39,404 nt of DNA from Chitinophagaceae bacterium (GCA_003167015.1 PMUF01000380.1:2177-41580), one strand, 5' to 3'. Counted from the first letter of the stretch, positions 1-9,319 are shown. Numbers and translations: made by a program. Notes: a model not told the origin generated them from the letters alone.

Positions 1-1
1 C

Positions 2-703
2 GGCTTACTCGGCCATAGCGAAGGCGGCATGATAGCGCCCATCGTCGCCGATGAAAGAAAAGAAGTGAAGTTCCTGGTACTCCTTGCAGGTCCCGGGATC
101 CCGAACAAAGACCTTTTGCAGCAGCAGTATGAAGCGATCGCCGTTTCAAATGGCCAGACCCTCGCGGTAGCCAGGGCAAACAGCGGGTTCCTGCGTATTG
201 TCTTTGAAGAGATCAATAAAAATCAAGACACTGCTACCACTTTCAAGAATATCAGGACGAGGGTCGATGCCTGGGCCAAAACCCTGGATACGGCTACATT
301 GGCAAAGATCAGAAGCAGGCTTACCGGCTCTGTAGACGACCAGATAAGGCAGAATATGGCTGCCATGACCACCAAATGGTTCCGCTACTTCATCAGCTTT
401 GACCCCCAGCCCTATCTGCAGAAGCTGCATTGCAAGGTACTGGCCTTAAATGGCAGCAAAGACGTGCAGGTAATTGCCTCATCCAACCTGGCAGGTATCA
501 GGGCTTCTTTACAAAAAAGCCACTCCCCGGAGTACGATGTGATCGAGCTGCCCGGGTTAAACCATCTTTTCCAAACCTGTATCAAGTGCAGCCCCTCCGA
601 ATACGGAGACCTGGAAGAAACCTTTTCACCAACGGCGCTTGAGATAATGGACGACTGGCTTTTGAAAAATGTCCCTACCTCCAACCCCCGCCCAACGCCT
701 TGA
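2..703 (+). CDS. alpha/beta hydrolase, 3' part (start lies before the window)
   Basis: The reading frame is open from base 2, upstream of the ATG used by the ORF track, so the gene is cut by the window edge. The first visible residues, GLLGHSEGGM, are a nucleophile elbow (G-x-S-x-G) of the alpha/beta hydrolase fold with the catalytic Ser in GHSEGG. Downstream, VLALNGSKDVQV fits the strand carrying the acid residue and LPGLNHLFQ carries the catalytic His, in the usual order. The missing N-terminal part would hold the oxyanion-hole region and any signal peptide. The natural substrate cannot be read from the sequence; esterase or peptidase-like activity is a family inference. The gene converges on the DUF3237-type gene with only 5 bp between stop codons. 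Confidence 0.85.
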   Translation, partial: GLLGHSEGGMIAPIVADERKEVKFLVLLAGPGIPNKDLLQQQYEAIAVSNGQTLAVARANSGFLRIVFEEINKNQDTATTFKNIRTRVDAWAKTLDTATLAKIRSRLTGSVDDQIRQNMAAMTTKWFRYFISFDPQPYLQKLHCKVLALNGSKDVQVIASSNLAGIRASLQKSHSPEYDVIELPGLNHLFQTCIKCSPSEYGDLEETFSPTALEIMDDWLLKNVPTSNPRPTP

Positions 704-708
704 TCTAT

Positions 709-1236
709 TTACCTGATGGCATAAATTCGAAAGGCGACTTTGCCGGCAGCAGGAAAACTACCTACGCCTATTGCAACAGTATGATTGAGCCAGGCATACG
801 TAGGAGAGCCTGTTTCAAATGATACACTTGTTCTGAAATAATAGTCGGAAGGGGAAAGTTCACCTCCTTTACCGGAGCCTATCAAAGCCGCGGTTTTTGC
901 ACTCGCATAACTATATCCGGAGTATGTAAGGTATATAAGAGCACCATCAGCTGTTTCAATAGTGACACGACTGTCTACTTTAAAGGTTGTGGAATCAATG
1001 ATAAGCCCCCAATCTCCGCTACCTTCTAATATTTTACCGTTTATTTTATCGCCTTTTACAAAGCCCTTCTTGAACGGGGAAATTAGCCGGGTTCCCTTCA
1101 ATACAGGGCCAACTACCTGTGGTGGATTGAGATCGATCTCCAAACCAAATAAAAATTCAGATTTCAATTCCTGTGCAAATATCTCCTGATAAAAAAACAG
1201 GGAACAAATAAATACGGAGAAGATAAATTTTTTCAT
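709..1236 (-). CDS. secreted DUF3237-type protein
   Basis: I place the start at the ATG at 1236 (MKKFIFSVF), not at the ORF-track start at 1296, because it opens directly into a signal peptide (basic MKK, hydrophobic core, end near EIFAQ). The mature part has features I associate with DUF3237 beta-barrel proteins: FLFGLEIDLNPP, GSGDWGLI, an acidic/Thr segment with ETADGALIYLTYSG, then YFRTSVSFETG and YAWLNHTVAIGVG before the end. The function of DUF3237 is not known to me; export to the periplasm or outer membrane is inferred from the signal peptide. It lies 81 bp downstream of the SLAC1-like channel gene on the same strand, so co-transcription is possible. Confidence 0.75.
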   Translation of the reverse strand: MKKFIFSVFICSLFFYQEIFAQELKSEFLFGLEIDLNPPQVVGPVLKGTRLISPFKKGFVKGDKINGKILEGSGDWGLIIDSTTFKVDSRVTIETADGALIYLTYSGYSYASAKTAALIGSGKGGELSPSDYYFRTSVSFETGSPTYAWLNHTVAIGVGSFPAAGKVAFRIYAIR

Positions 1237-1317
1237 ACTGTGTTTATCTTTTGGACGATTGGGCGATCCAAAACGGTCGGGATTTTTTTTGGCCAAATCA
1301 GCCCGCTATAAAGTCCA

Positions 1318-2367
1318 CTAGACAGCCGGTTTCGGTTGATCCTGACTTCCGCGAATGAATTCCCTGTAGGTCATTCTCGCCGTAGGTTTGGGACAACCTT
1401 TGATGATATATTCGGCGATGATAAAATGAAACGTCTGGAAAAAAAGGGCGATCACGATAAAGCTGGTTCCCGCGAGCAATAGGAAAGGAATGACTTTTAC
1501 AAAGACTATTTTCGAATGACTGGCATAGCGAAAAGCAGCAACGGTGAGGGCGGCCAGCGGGAAGCTTACCGACCAAAAGGACACTGAAAACTGGAACTTT
1601 AGCATGCAAAAAAAAATCTTCCTTCCAAACACAGCGGCCATGAATAGCGCACCATAAAAGAGAAAGGCGGCAATCATGTCTGCTCTGCCGCCGGTCATTA
1701 TATCATAGATGGAATAGGTCATGGAGAAGGGGACTGAAAGTAAGAGCAGGGTTGGATACATCGGCGCAGCCAACTCGGCCTGAAACAGCAGACGTGTAAA
1801 GATAACCACGATCAATATAGCGGTAAACAGCAAGGCGGTGACAAAAAAGAATAAGCAAACCTCCCGGATATCCGGAGAAGTATAACGAAGTCCTGTAAGC
1901 GGCACGTCCAGGATACCCATGAGCGGCACAAGCCATACCGGCAGCGCATTTTGTGGATTCTGGGGATGACCAAACCACCGGCTGAGCACAATCCATGCAA
2001 AGACCGACATGGATACCGTTCCTATAACCCAGATGACAAAACCCAACTGCTCATCGTAGTTGAATAAAAACCCGGAGATGATCAACAGCGAAATAAAAAA
2101 GACCCCAAAGAGGTTGATAGCAATGGGATCGGCAAAGTCGTGTTTAACGATCTGCGGATAGTGCCACCACTTCAGCGCGTAAATAATGCTGACAATAACA
2201 AATATCGCCGTGGAGGTCATTCCAAGTACCCCTTTTAGCTGCAAGCCGATCCGCCATCCCGTCAATCCCCAGGCCGCTGAAAGACCGCTGAGGCTACTAA
2301 CGGCCGCATAGAGGGTCAGCGGAAAGAACTCGAGAAAAGTTGGCTTCCTAACCGGTGCTTCGGCCAT
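1318..2367 (-). CDS. SLAC1/TehA-type anion channel or C4-dicarboxylate carrier family protein
   Basis: This 349-residue protein is almost entirely hydrophobic, with about ten predicted membrane segments and short loops, matching the length and topology of the TehA/SLAC1 (voltage-dependent anion channel) family. Segments such as INLFGVFFISLLIISGFLF and the early FFPLTLYAA stretch resemble family members. Members conduct or transport small anions, malate or tellurite-related oxyanions across the inner membrane; which one applies here cannot be told. The gene begins with a clean ATG, is separated from the upstream TonB-receptor gene by a terminator at 2415-2452, and so probably has its own promoter. 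It is followed on the same strand by the DUF3237-type gene. Confidence 0.75.
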   Translation of the reverse strand: MAEAPVRKPTFLEFFPLTLYAAVSSLSGLSAAWGLTGWRIGLQLKGVLGMTSTAIFVIVSIIYALKWWHYPQIVKHDFADPIAINLFGVFFISLLIISGFLFNYDEQLGFVIWVIGTVSMSVFAWIVLSRWFGHPQNPQNALPVWLVPLMGILDVPLTGLRYTSPDIREVCLFFFVTALLFTAILIVVIFTRLLFQAELAAPMYPTLLLLSVPFSMTYSIYDIMTGGRADMIAAFLFYGALFMAAVFGRKIFFCMLKFQFSVSFWSVSFPLAALTVAAFRYASHSKIVFVKVIPFLLLAGTSFIVIALFFQTFHFIIAEYIIKGCPKPTARMTYREFIRGSQDQPKPAV

Positions 2368-2414
2368 ATTTTTGTTTTAGATCGTCTGACAAATATAAAG
2401 GCCCATATCCACAA

Positions 2415-2452
2415 ATAAAAAAGCGACCGAAAACATTGGTTTTCAAGTCGCT
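2415..2452 (-). terminator. rho-independent terminator after the TonB-receptor gene
   Basis: On the minus strand AGCGACTTGAAAAC pairs with GTTTTCGGTCGCT around a short loop, and the hairpin is followed by TTTTTTATTTG. It lies 20 bp past the stop of the TonB-dependent receptor and closes the sigma/FecR/receptor unit. Confidence 0.85.
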
Positions 2453-2471
2453 AAACCTACTAATCATAGGA

Positions 2472-5204
2472 TCAAAACTTATACCTGATAGAAATTTTAA
2501 AGCTTCTCCCGAGTATCGGACGCGCTAAAAAGTAAAATTGATTGGCTTCCTGACTTTGGATCTCGCCCTGGCGTGGATTACCTTCCGTAAGTCCTAAGGA
2601 ATTGGTAAGATTATCGATATATCCAAAAATGGAGATTTCATTGGTAACTCTTACTTGCGCATCTATATCGACTTTCGTATAGGCGGGGAGAACCTGGGAG
2701 TTCGCAACATCTGTATAGCGTTTTCCTTCATATTCTATGGCAGATTGCAGGCGAAGACGGTTGCGAAAAAGATTGAATCCCGGAACAGCTCTGATAGAAG
2801 TATGCGGCACTCTGATCAGCTGATTACCATTGTAATTATTTTTTTCCGTTAGAGTACCTCCGGAAACAGCATCTACAACATATCCCTCATATACTCCATG
2901 CTGATATGTTGCTGTCGCTGAAACATCAAACCATTTCACCGGATAGATGCTGCCCTCGAGTTCAAGACCAAATGTCTTTGTATTGGCATTCGCGTTTTCT
3001 GAAGTGAATCCGTTTAAGGTGCTAACTTCATTTGTAAAACCAACGTTATTGTACTTTGTCCAGAACCCTGTACCATAAAAAGCGAATAGCGAGCGGGCGT
3101 ATTTGTATCCGATTTCACCAAGCTCCATTGTTTGGGTAACAGCTGTTGCATTAACATTGGTATAGTAAGTGCCAAATCCGGGAATACGTGCTGCAGAAGT
3201 ATATCTGCCGAACAGACCCATATCGCTTGACAGTTGATAATCTGCTCCCAATGTCCAGGTAGTGTAATCAAAATGATGGCTATAGCCTTGCCATAATCCG
3301 CTTCCGGTTTCTATTTGGGATGTCGCATAAGTACCTAAGTTCACAGTTGTCGATTGTTCTACAACGCCATTCGTTTCCGCATATTCCCAACGCACTCCGC
3401 CATCCAGACGAAAAGCATGTGTTACCTGCCATTCGTCACTGACATAAAGTGCATTAGTTGTCTGTTCCCCATTGGCATCCGCCCACTCATATCCATATTG
3501 GGAGACTCCATTACTGGAAAACGTATGTACTACATTTCCATTGCCATCCAAGCCTACGATATTCAACAATCTCGAATTATTTTGAACGTCCAGGTATACC
3601 TTTGAAGAATATCTGCTGAAGTTTTGATTGAAGTGAGCGTAATAGTATCCAAAGTTAAAATCGTGTTTGGAAGACCCTGTAAAAAAAACATGCGAAAGGT
3701 GAAGATCATTCATGACTTCCGTCTGGGGCATCGTAATGCCTCTTAATCCACCTTGAATAACAAGACCATTGCCGTTTTGATTGGCAGAGTTGAAGGCTGT
3801 GCCTGTGGTTGCATATTGGAACCCCAATTGCTGTGCACCCGGGGCTTGTGACAAGAGACTCGACTGAGCTTTATAAAACGAATCGGCCGTTAATAAATTT
3901 AACGCATACACCCCATTGCGTTGGGCTTGTGTATTATCGAAACGAAGCGAATTCTTTAATATCCAATCATTGGAAAGTTCCGTCTGAAATTTAATGGTTA
4001 CCTGGCTTCTGTTTACGGACGTTCCAACCGTATTATCATAATGGTAAAGACTGCTGTCACCTTGAACCATGTTCATTCTTTCCGTTTCGGGGCCGGCAAT
4101 GGCGCCGTAATGACCATTAAAACCCGGCACTGCCACTATTTTCCCTTTGCTGTTATAGGTCATAGGCAGATCCGTATAAAACACTACGTCATCATCCAAT
4201 TGCTTATAGTCAATACTAAGAGATGATTTGTCCCAGCTCTTACCAAGGGTAGCTCTGATTTGGCCGCCATGATTACCGGTGTAACCAGGGTTACGCACCC
4301 CTGACTCTGTACGATAAAACCCCCCGGTAGCAAATTTCCAACCATCACCGACAGGCGCCCCTATCCAAAAATCTTCTCTGTTAAGCTGGTCGCCTCCCAT
4401 GGTCAGCTTAAAAATACCCTCCGTCTTATCGCCAACGGCCCGGGGAATATAGTTTACTGCTCCTGCCGGCGCATTTGAATAAAAAACGGAAGATGGACCA
4501 CCCCTTACAACTTCAATAGATTGAATGGTCTCGTCGAAACGAAATGCCTGGTCTGCATTCAGATAGCCTAAGGCCGGGTCATGTTGTACCGGAATGCCGT
4601 CTTCCAGCAACTGAATGGATCCGAAACCATCCACGGGAACACCCCTTGCCCTTACATTGCCACTCGCCTCACCTCCGGACGCTTCAACCCAGAAACCCGG
4701 TACTGATTTTAAAGACTCGGTAACACTTGTCGGCCCCTGTAAGCTCAGCGCATTGTAACCGATACTGGTAACTGAATAGCTTGTTTGAAGTTTGGTCCGG
4801 TTCAGCGCACCGGCACGCCCGGTAACGATAATTTCGTTTAAACCATTCTCTACCGCTTTCAATTTGATCAATAAAGATATGTCGGCATCGGTTTTTATAT
4901 TATAGCCGGATAATGTTTGAGTTTGAAAACCCACATGTGAAACAATAAAGGAATAAGGACCTCCTGCTGGCAAATTGTGATAAGTGAAAATACCTAGTGA
5001 ATCTGTTTGCGTATTAGTGGTTGTGCCGGTACCCTGGTTTTTGGCAGAAACAGAGGCGTAGGCAACCGGCTGTCCGTTCTCGTCATTTACCTGTCCCTTT
5101 ATTTCATTTACGTTTTGCGCATTGGCAATCAACTGAATATGACAAAGGACTGCCGATAATAGAATAAAGAGAAGCTGTCGGATTTTGGTAATTGATCTGA
5201 TCAT
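2472..5204 (-). CDS. TonB-dependent receptor with N-terminal carboxypeptidase-like domain
   Basis: The 910-residue protein has a signal peptide ending near ANAQ, then a CarboxypepD_reg-like beta-sandwich (IKGQVNDENGQPVAYASV, about residues 35-115), a plug domain (about 120-260, with SVPGFWVEASGGEAS, VRARGVPVDG and IEVVRGGPSSVFY) and a long 22-strand-type barrel ending in the aromatic tail FKISIRYKF. It should import a ligand through the outer membrane using TonB-ExbBD energy. No SusD gene follows, so it resembles siderophore or metal-chelate receptors more than glycan SusC proteins; the ligand is unknown. It lies 84 bp after fecR-like and sigma genes. I do not see the STN signalling domain that would contact FecR, so regulation through direct receptor-FecR contact is uncertain. 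Confidence 0.9.
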   Translation of the reverse strand: MIRSITKIRQLLFILLSAVLCHIQLIANAQNVNEIKGQVNDENGQPVAYASVSAKNQGTGTTTNTQTDSLGIFTYHNLPAGGPYSFIVSHVGFQTQTLSGYNIKTDADISLLIKLKAVENGLNEIIVTGRAGALNRTKLQTSYSVTSIGYNALSLQGPTSVTESLKSVPGFWVEASGGEASGNVRARGVPVDGFGSIQLLEDGIPVQHDPALGYLNADQAFRFDETIQSIEVVRGGPSSVFYSNAPAGAVNYIPRAVGDKTEGIFKLTMGGDQLNREDFWIGAPVGDGWKFATGGFYRTESGVRNPGYTGNHGGQIRATLGKSWDKSSLSIDYKQLDDDVVFYTDLPMTYNSKGKIVAVPGFNGHYGAIAGPETERMNMVQGDSSLYHYDNTVGTSVNRSQVTIKFQTELSNDWILKNSLRFDNTQAQRNGVYALNLLTADSFYKAQSSLLSQAPGAQQLGFQYATTGTAFNSANQNGNGLVIQGGLRGITMPQTEVMNDLHLSHVFFTGSSKHDFNFGYYYAHFNQNFSRYSSKVYLDVQNNSRLLNIVGLDGNGNVVHTFSSNGVSQYGYEWADANGEQTTNALYVSDEWQVTHAFRLDGGVRWEYAETNGVVEQSTTVNLGTYATSQIETGSGLWQGYSHHFDYTTWTLGADYQLSSDMGLFGRYTSAARIPGFGTYYTNVNATAVTQTMELGEIGYKYARSLFAFYGTGFWTKYNNVGFTNEVSTLNGFTSENANANTKTFGLELEGSIYPVKWFDVSATATYQHGVYEGYVVDAVSGGTLTEKNNYNGNQLIRVPHTSIRAVPGFNLFRNRLRLQSAIEYEGKRYTDVANSQVLPAYTKVDIDAQVRVTNEISIFGYIDNLTNSLGLTEGNPRQGEIQSQEANQFYFLARPILGRSFKISIRYKF

Positions 5205-5276
5205 AGAAGAAACTTAGTCTTGGTGATAAAGATTTTATTTCTTTATTATACGCATGACTTGCCCCATCCCCTTACT

Positions 5277-5288
5277 GTTAATATTAAC
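5277..5288. promoter_or_regulatory. 12-bp perfect palindrome just after the FecR stop
   Basis: GTTAATATTAAC is its own reverse complement and sits directly against the FecR stop codon, in the 84-bp spacer before the TonB-receptor gene. It could be a protein-binding site or chance in AT-rich DNA. Confidence 0.3.
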
Positions 5289-6284
5289 TTAATAAGGGTT
5301 GTTCCCTATGACAAAACGATCACCTTGTTGATGTAAACTGAAATTATTGAGCAGCGCAATGCTTTTGAGTATATGGGCAAGCGAATCTTTTTTATCTATT
5401 TTTCCAATAAACGTCCGATTGCCTAGTTCTGCTTTATTATAGATGATTTTTGTATTATAAATAACCTGCAATTGGTCGAATACTACGTCAAAAGGGTAGT
5501 TGTCGAATACATAGCAATCATCTTTATCTTTTTCAAGATGTAATATCCGAGCTGATAGTGAATCGGTCTTCTTAAATATAAAAACATCTCCTGGAGCAAG
5601 GTAATATTCATTTTTATTGATCGAGGCAGAGGAATCAGCAATTTTTACCATTACCCTTCCTTCTTGTAAAATTACTTTGGTAGCATTATTAGCTTCGTAG
5701 GATTTTACCGTGAAACGAGTACCTAAAACAGTAATTATTACAGAATTACTACGTACGGAAAAGGGCTTGGCGATATCTTTGGCTATGTTAAAATCGGCTT
5801 CGCCATTTAATACTATATCTCTTTTTGCAGCATTAAAGTCTTCGGGATGAGACATCGTACTGTTAGGCGACAGTTCTACTGTGGAACCATCACTTAGCGT
5901 AAGCGTCATTTTTTGACGAGTATTATTGAAAATGTTTTTTGTTCTTGCAACAGTGGCGGAACTGATTGTACTTGTCTTTTGGTTTCTAAAAATATAAAAC
6001 CAGGACAGGCCTATAACCAATAAAGCCGATGCCGCCACTGCCATCCATCTGAAATGAGGATAATGTACTTTACGAGGACTGGTATTTTTATTTATGCTAT
6101 TCCATAATTTGCCGGATAGATCGGGCGATAAAACATGAGAGGGTTGAAAGTCCTCCCATTCCTTCGCTCCGATATATTCTTTCAGTTTAGCCGGGTTTTC
6201 ATTGAGCCAGGCGTGCACGATAGCAGCATCCCGGGCGTCGCATTTGCCTTCGAAAAATTTTAGTATGAGATCTTCTGTTATCAA
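5289..6284 (-). CDS. FecR-family anti-sigma factor (TTG start)
   Basis: The layout is that of Bacteroidota FecR proteins: an N-terminal cytoplasmic helical region (ILKFFEGKCDARD ... VHAWLNENP, residues 6-35) that should bind the sigma factor, one membrane helix (WMAVAASALLVIGLSWFYIF, about 80-100), a periplasmic FecR domain (about 120-220, with LSDGSTVELSPNSTM and FSVRSNSVIITVLGTRF) and a C-terminal DUF4974-type domain (about 255-325). The start must be TTG at 6284, because the next ATG is near residue 81, inside the membrane helix. The TTG overlaps the sigma stop as TTGA, suggesting translational coupling. It would hold the sigma factor until an outer-membrane signal arrives. Confidence 0.9.
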   Translation of the reverse strand: MITEDLILKFFEGKCDARDAAIVHAWLNENPAKLKEYIGAKEWEDFQPSHVLSPDLSGKLWNSINKNTSPRKVHYPHFRWMAVAASALLVIGLSWFYIFRNQKTSTISSATVARTKNIFNNTRQKMTLTLSDGSTVELSPNSTMSHPEDFNAAKRDIVLNGEADFNIAKDIAKPFSVRSNSVIITVLGTRFTVKSYEANNATKVILQEGRVMVKIADSSASINKNEYYLAPGDVFIFKKTDSLSARILHLEKDKDDCYVFDNYPFDVVFDQLQVIYNTKIIYNKAELGNRTFIGKIDKKDSLAHILKSIALLNNFSLHQQGDRFVIGNNPY

Positions 6285-6802
6285 ATTATATGCTTTTTTA
6301 TTTGCTTCAGCGCCTTGTAAATATGCGCTTCTACCGTTTTGGAAGAAACAGACAAGGTTTCAGCAATTTCTCTGTATGACATACCTTGCTCGCGGCTCAT
6401 CTCAAATACCTGCTTTCTTACAGGGGGCAAATCATTAACGGCTTCCGATATTCTCTTTTGTAATTCGGCCCCGCGCATTTTTTCATTTGTACTGTCAATC
6501 CCTTTTTCAATATTTATCACGTCAAGTCCAGCAGTTACCGCCTCTTTATTATTATACTTTCGCAAGAAATCAATAAGTATTGTAGTGGCCATCCTGAACA
6601 ACTGTGTGGAAATAGTGTATTCTTCCTGCAAGGTTTGGCGGCATTGCCAAAGTTTAGTAAATGCCATCTGTACTACTTCCTCTGCTATATATTCTGATTT
6701 TGTTTTGTATAAAATGAAGAGATAAAGTTTTTGATGGTATTGATCAAATACTTTTCTGAAGCAAGATTCGTCGCCATCCTTTAATTCCTTAATGCTATGC
6801 AA
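6281..6802 (-). CDS. ECF RNA polymerase sigma-70 factor, FecI-like (TTG start)
   Basis: The 173-residue protein has sigma region 2 (CFRKVFDQYHQKLYLF ... AEEVVQMAFTKLW, about residues 15-60) and region 4 with a helix-turn-helix (VFEMSREQGMSYREIAETLS ... TVEAHIYKALKQIK, about 125-170), the normal size and content of an ECF factor. An in-frame TGA lies just upstream and the next ATG is at residue 46, so translation must begin at the TTG at 6802 to keep region 2. It is the first gene of a sigma/FecR/TonB-receptor unit and probably drives the receptor gene, perhaps also itself. No autoregulated promoter could be identified in the AT-rich 137-bp upstream spacer. Confidence 0.92.
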   Translation of the reverse strand: MHSIKELKDGDESCFRKVFDQYHQKLYLFILYKTKSEYIAEEVVQMAFTKLWQCRQTLQEEYTISTQLFRMATTILIDFLRKYNNKEAVTAGLDVINIEKGIDSTNEKMRGAELQKRISEAVNDLPPVRKQVFEMSREQGMSYREIAETLSVSSKTVEAHIYKALKQIKKHII

Positions 6803-6939
6803 CTTTATTAAATTTAATCAAGTTGATATAAATATATAAAATTATTCTAATCTGCGGCGAATGTATATAAATAACGATCTATCAATTACAACATTAATGA
6901 AAAATAAGTATTTAATAATATTGGTGACATTCACACCAC

Positions 6940-9171
6940 CTACTGCTTCTTCAAATCATCATTGGTAATAGCCTTCTTCTCATGCTGCTCCCTTTCCACC
7001 TTCAGCTTTCCGAAGGTAAAGCTCATGTAAATACGTAGACTAAGCGTATGGTTCAGATTCGTGGTTGATTGGGACAGTAAGGCCGACTTCACGTCAGTGG
7101 TGACCGATATTCCGCGGGAGAGAAAATTTTCTGCCCCGACGCCGATGGTCCCCCTCTTTTTCGGTAGTTCCCGCTTCAGGGTAAGACTATAATAAGGGAA
7201 GCCGGTTTGGTATCCCTGCAATAGGACCTGGCTGCCCCGGTAATAGCTGTATAAATAGAGCGACCATCCTTTTGAAAACGTATAGCCCCCCGACAGTCTG
7301 GCGCTGACAATCCAGCCCGCATGGCGACCGGCCACAGCACCCACGCCCGTCAACAGCCCATTATTTTCCAATTCGGTGTAATACAGGTCAGCGCCACCAC
7401 TGAGCGACAGTTTTTGACCGACTTCAAGATTGGCAAAGACATTCAGACCGCCGGTGGATTCTTTTCCGATATTCGCATAGGTCCTCTCAATGGTATCTCC
7501 ACCGCCAACGGGCAGACTCACGCTTTCAATTGCGTGCGTCGTATGCCGAAAAAAGCCGGAAAAGCCAATCGACATATCCTTGATCGTCGTATTATAGCTC
7601 AGCTCGACATTATCCGAATATTCTGGCCCCAGGGCCGGATTACCGGTCGCTACGCTCCCCGGATCGGAGGCGATCACATTCGGATTGAGGAACTGAATCG
7701 AAGGCCGTTGAATCCGCCTTGTAAAGGATAGTTTTATCAGCTTTCCGTTTTTCAGCCGCCAGCCTGTATTGACGGCAGGAACAAAGACACCATAGGACGG
7801 GATGTTTGGCAAAGTCACGCCCTGGTCCCGCAAACCGGCACTAATAGCTGCATACTCGTACCGGACACCGGCCCGGAAACTAAAAGGAGACCGGGTATTT
7901 AACGTATATTCCAGGTAACCGGCCGTCACATTTTGATGATAGGTGAAGCGATTGGTAAGTTCCGGGGAAGCCTCCACGGTGAAAGGATCGTTTCCGGCAG
8001 CCATTTCATAGTGGTAATTGCTGATCACCTGCCGGATGATATACTTGCCCCCAAACTCCAGCAGTTGATTGGAGTCCAACGGCGTCTGATAATCGGCCTG
8101 CAAGGTAATTTCCTGGTTGGAGCTTCCGTCATCATTCCCCAGCCGGCCGATCAACGAATCATCTGCCGGCGTCTGCTGCGCATTTTTGAATCCACTCGTG
8201 CCACCCGTCCGGCTAAAGAGGGTAAGGAAACTGAATTCCCGCCGTGACCGGGTAAAAGTATGGGTAAAATCAACCGTCGCGTCGACTGTCCCTGACTGTG
8301 TGGATAGTGCCACCTGATTCAAAAGCGTACTATCCGGGACAGACCCGTTGTAAAAATTACTAACCAGGTTATCCTGGTAGTTATGACTATTGAATTGGCT
8401 GTATCGCACGGAGGCATTTAAAAAGTTATTTTTGTCCATATCGTAGTCCCACCCCAAATTATAGTTGTCCGTGAGTTCATTTTTGTGAGTGGCCGCCTGC
8501 TGAACAATCGTCTCCGACCCTGCCGTCTGCACATTGCTATATGTCCCTGTAACGTTATAGGTCGCCCGTCCAAAACCCCCGATGGAAAATGCCATTTTCT
8601 TGTTATTATAGGCCCCATCTATGCCCAGGAAGGAAGCCCTGGTGCCGATGGCCATATCCGGATTCACAAGAATACCACGCAAACGGTCCTGTTTCAACAC
8701 GATGTTGATGATGCCCGCCGATCCATCGGCATCATATTTAACGGATGGCGCGGTGATCACCTCGATCGACTTTATCTGATCGAGTGGAATTTGCTTCAAC
8801 GCATCGGCCAGATTATTCGCCGTGATCGTCGAAGGTCTACCATTGATCAGCACTTTGATATTGGCACTGCCCCGCAGCGTCACATTGCCGTCAATATCCA
8901 CGGAGAGCAGTGGCACCCGCCGCATGGCGTCGGTGGCGTCGCCACCGGTAAGCGACTTATCCCGCTCCACGTTATACACCGTTCGGTCCAGCTTTTCTTC
9001 AATCAAAGCCCGCTTGCCGTCAATAACCACTTCCTTTAGGATGGATATGGTGTCAAATACCAAGGGCGCCCGTTTCAGGGAATCTTTCGCGACCCCCGAA
9101 ACCGTTTGTGCCGATCCGTATAGGACCAAAAGCATAAACAGGCAGCCCATAGTCATCCTTATCATAGCCAT
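6940..9171 (-). CDS. outer-membrane beta-barrel protein (OMP_b-brl_3 type, TonB-receptor-like)
   Basis: I choose the ATG at 9171 or 9165 rather than 9216, because MIRMTMGCLFMLLVLYGSAQ is a good signal peptide. A plug-like domain follows: LDRTVYNVERDKSLTGGDAT, VPLLSVDIDGNVTLRGSANI and VLINGRPSTITANNLADAL, then IKSIEVITAPSVKYDADGSA, all typical of the barrel family that Pfam calls OMP_b-brl_3. The rest is a barrel with alternating aromatic strands. Unlike many relatives, there is hardly any carboxypeptidase-like domain before the plug; only about 45 residues separate the signal peptide from it. A charged tail (KKAITNDDLKKQ) follows the last strand. It is divergent from the LytS/LytTR pair, which may regulate it. 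Confidence 0.85.
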   Translation of the reverse strand: MAMIRMTMGCLFMLLVLYGSAQTVSGVAKDSLKRAPLVFDTISILKEVVIDGKRALIEEKLDRTVYNVERDKSLTGGDATDAMRRVPLLSVDIDGNVTLRGSANIKVLINGRPSTITANNLADALKQIPLDQIKSIEVITAPSVKYDADGSAGIINIVLKQDRLRGILVNPDMAIGTRASFLGIDGAYNNKKMAFSIGGFGRATYNVTGTYSNVQTAGSETIVQQAATHKNELTDNYNLGWDYDMDKNNFLNASVRYSQFNSHNYQDNLVSNFYNGSVPDSTLLNQVALSTQSGTVDATVDFTHTFTRSRREFSFLTLFSRTGGTSGFKNAQQTPADDSLIGRLGNDDGSSNQEITLQADYQTPLDSNQLLEFGGKYIIRQVISNYHYEMAAGNDPFTVEASPELTNRFTYHQNVTAGYLEYTLNTRSPFSFRAGVRYEYAAISAGLRDQGVTLPNIPSYGVFVPAVNTGWRLKNGKLIKLSFTRRIQRPSIQFLNPNVIASDPGSVATGNPALGPEYSDNVELSYNTTIKDMSIGFSGFFRHTTHAIESVSLPVGGGDTIERTYANIGKESTGGLNVFANLEVGQKLSLSGGADLYYTELENNGLLTGVGAVAGRHAGWIVSARLSGGYTFSKGWSLYLYSYYRGSQVLLQGYQTGFPYYSLTLKRELPKKRGTIGVGAENFLSRGISVTTDVKSALLSQSTTNLNHTLSLRIYMSFTFGKLKVEREQHEKKAITNDDLKKQ

Positions 9172-9304
9172 CTTTCGGAGCAAAATAGCAGAAAAGCCTG
9201 GGCCAAAACAGGCCACCGGATACTTCCACCTGAATATTTGACGGATCGGGAGGAATAATTGACAGAAGCAAAGGGGGTGATTCGGCCAAAATCGCCCTTT
9301 GCCG

Positions 9305-9312
9305 TATCTTAC
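9305..9312 (+). promoter_or_regulatory. possible -7 element of the kinase/regulator operon
   Basis: TATCTTAC resembles the Bacteroidota -7 consensus TAnnTTTG with two mismatches and lies 7 bp before the ATG at 9320. If real, the message would be leaderless or translation would start at 9326. No convincing TTG at -33 is seen. Confidence 0.3.
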
Positions 9313-9319
9313 CCTGCGA

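Noticed and set aside
7321-9241. Several plus-strand ORFs (7321-7731, 7933-8247, 8485-9039, 8822-9241) opposite the barrel gene
   Set aside because: They are antisense shadows of the GC-rich barrel gene, have no recognisable domains and no start signals.
9299-9319. Upstream TTG start for the histidine kinase in the ORF track
   Set aside because: ATG codons at 9320 and 9326 are available and match the usual N-terminus; the extra residues have no support.
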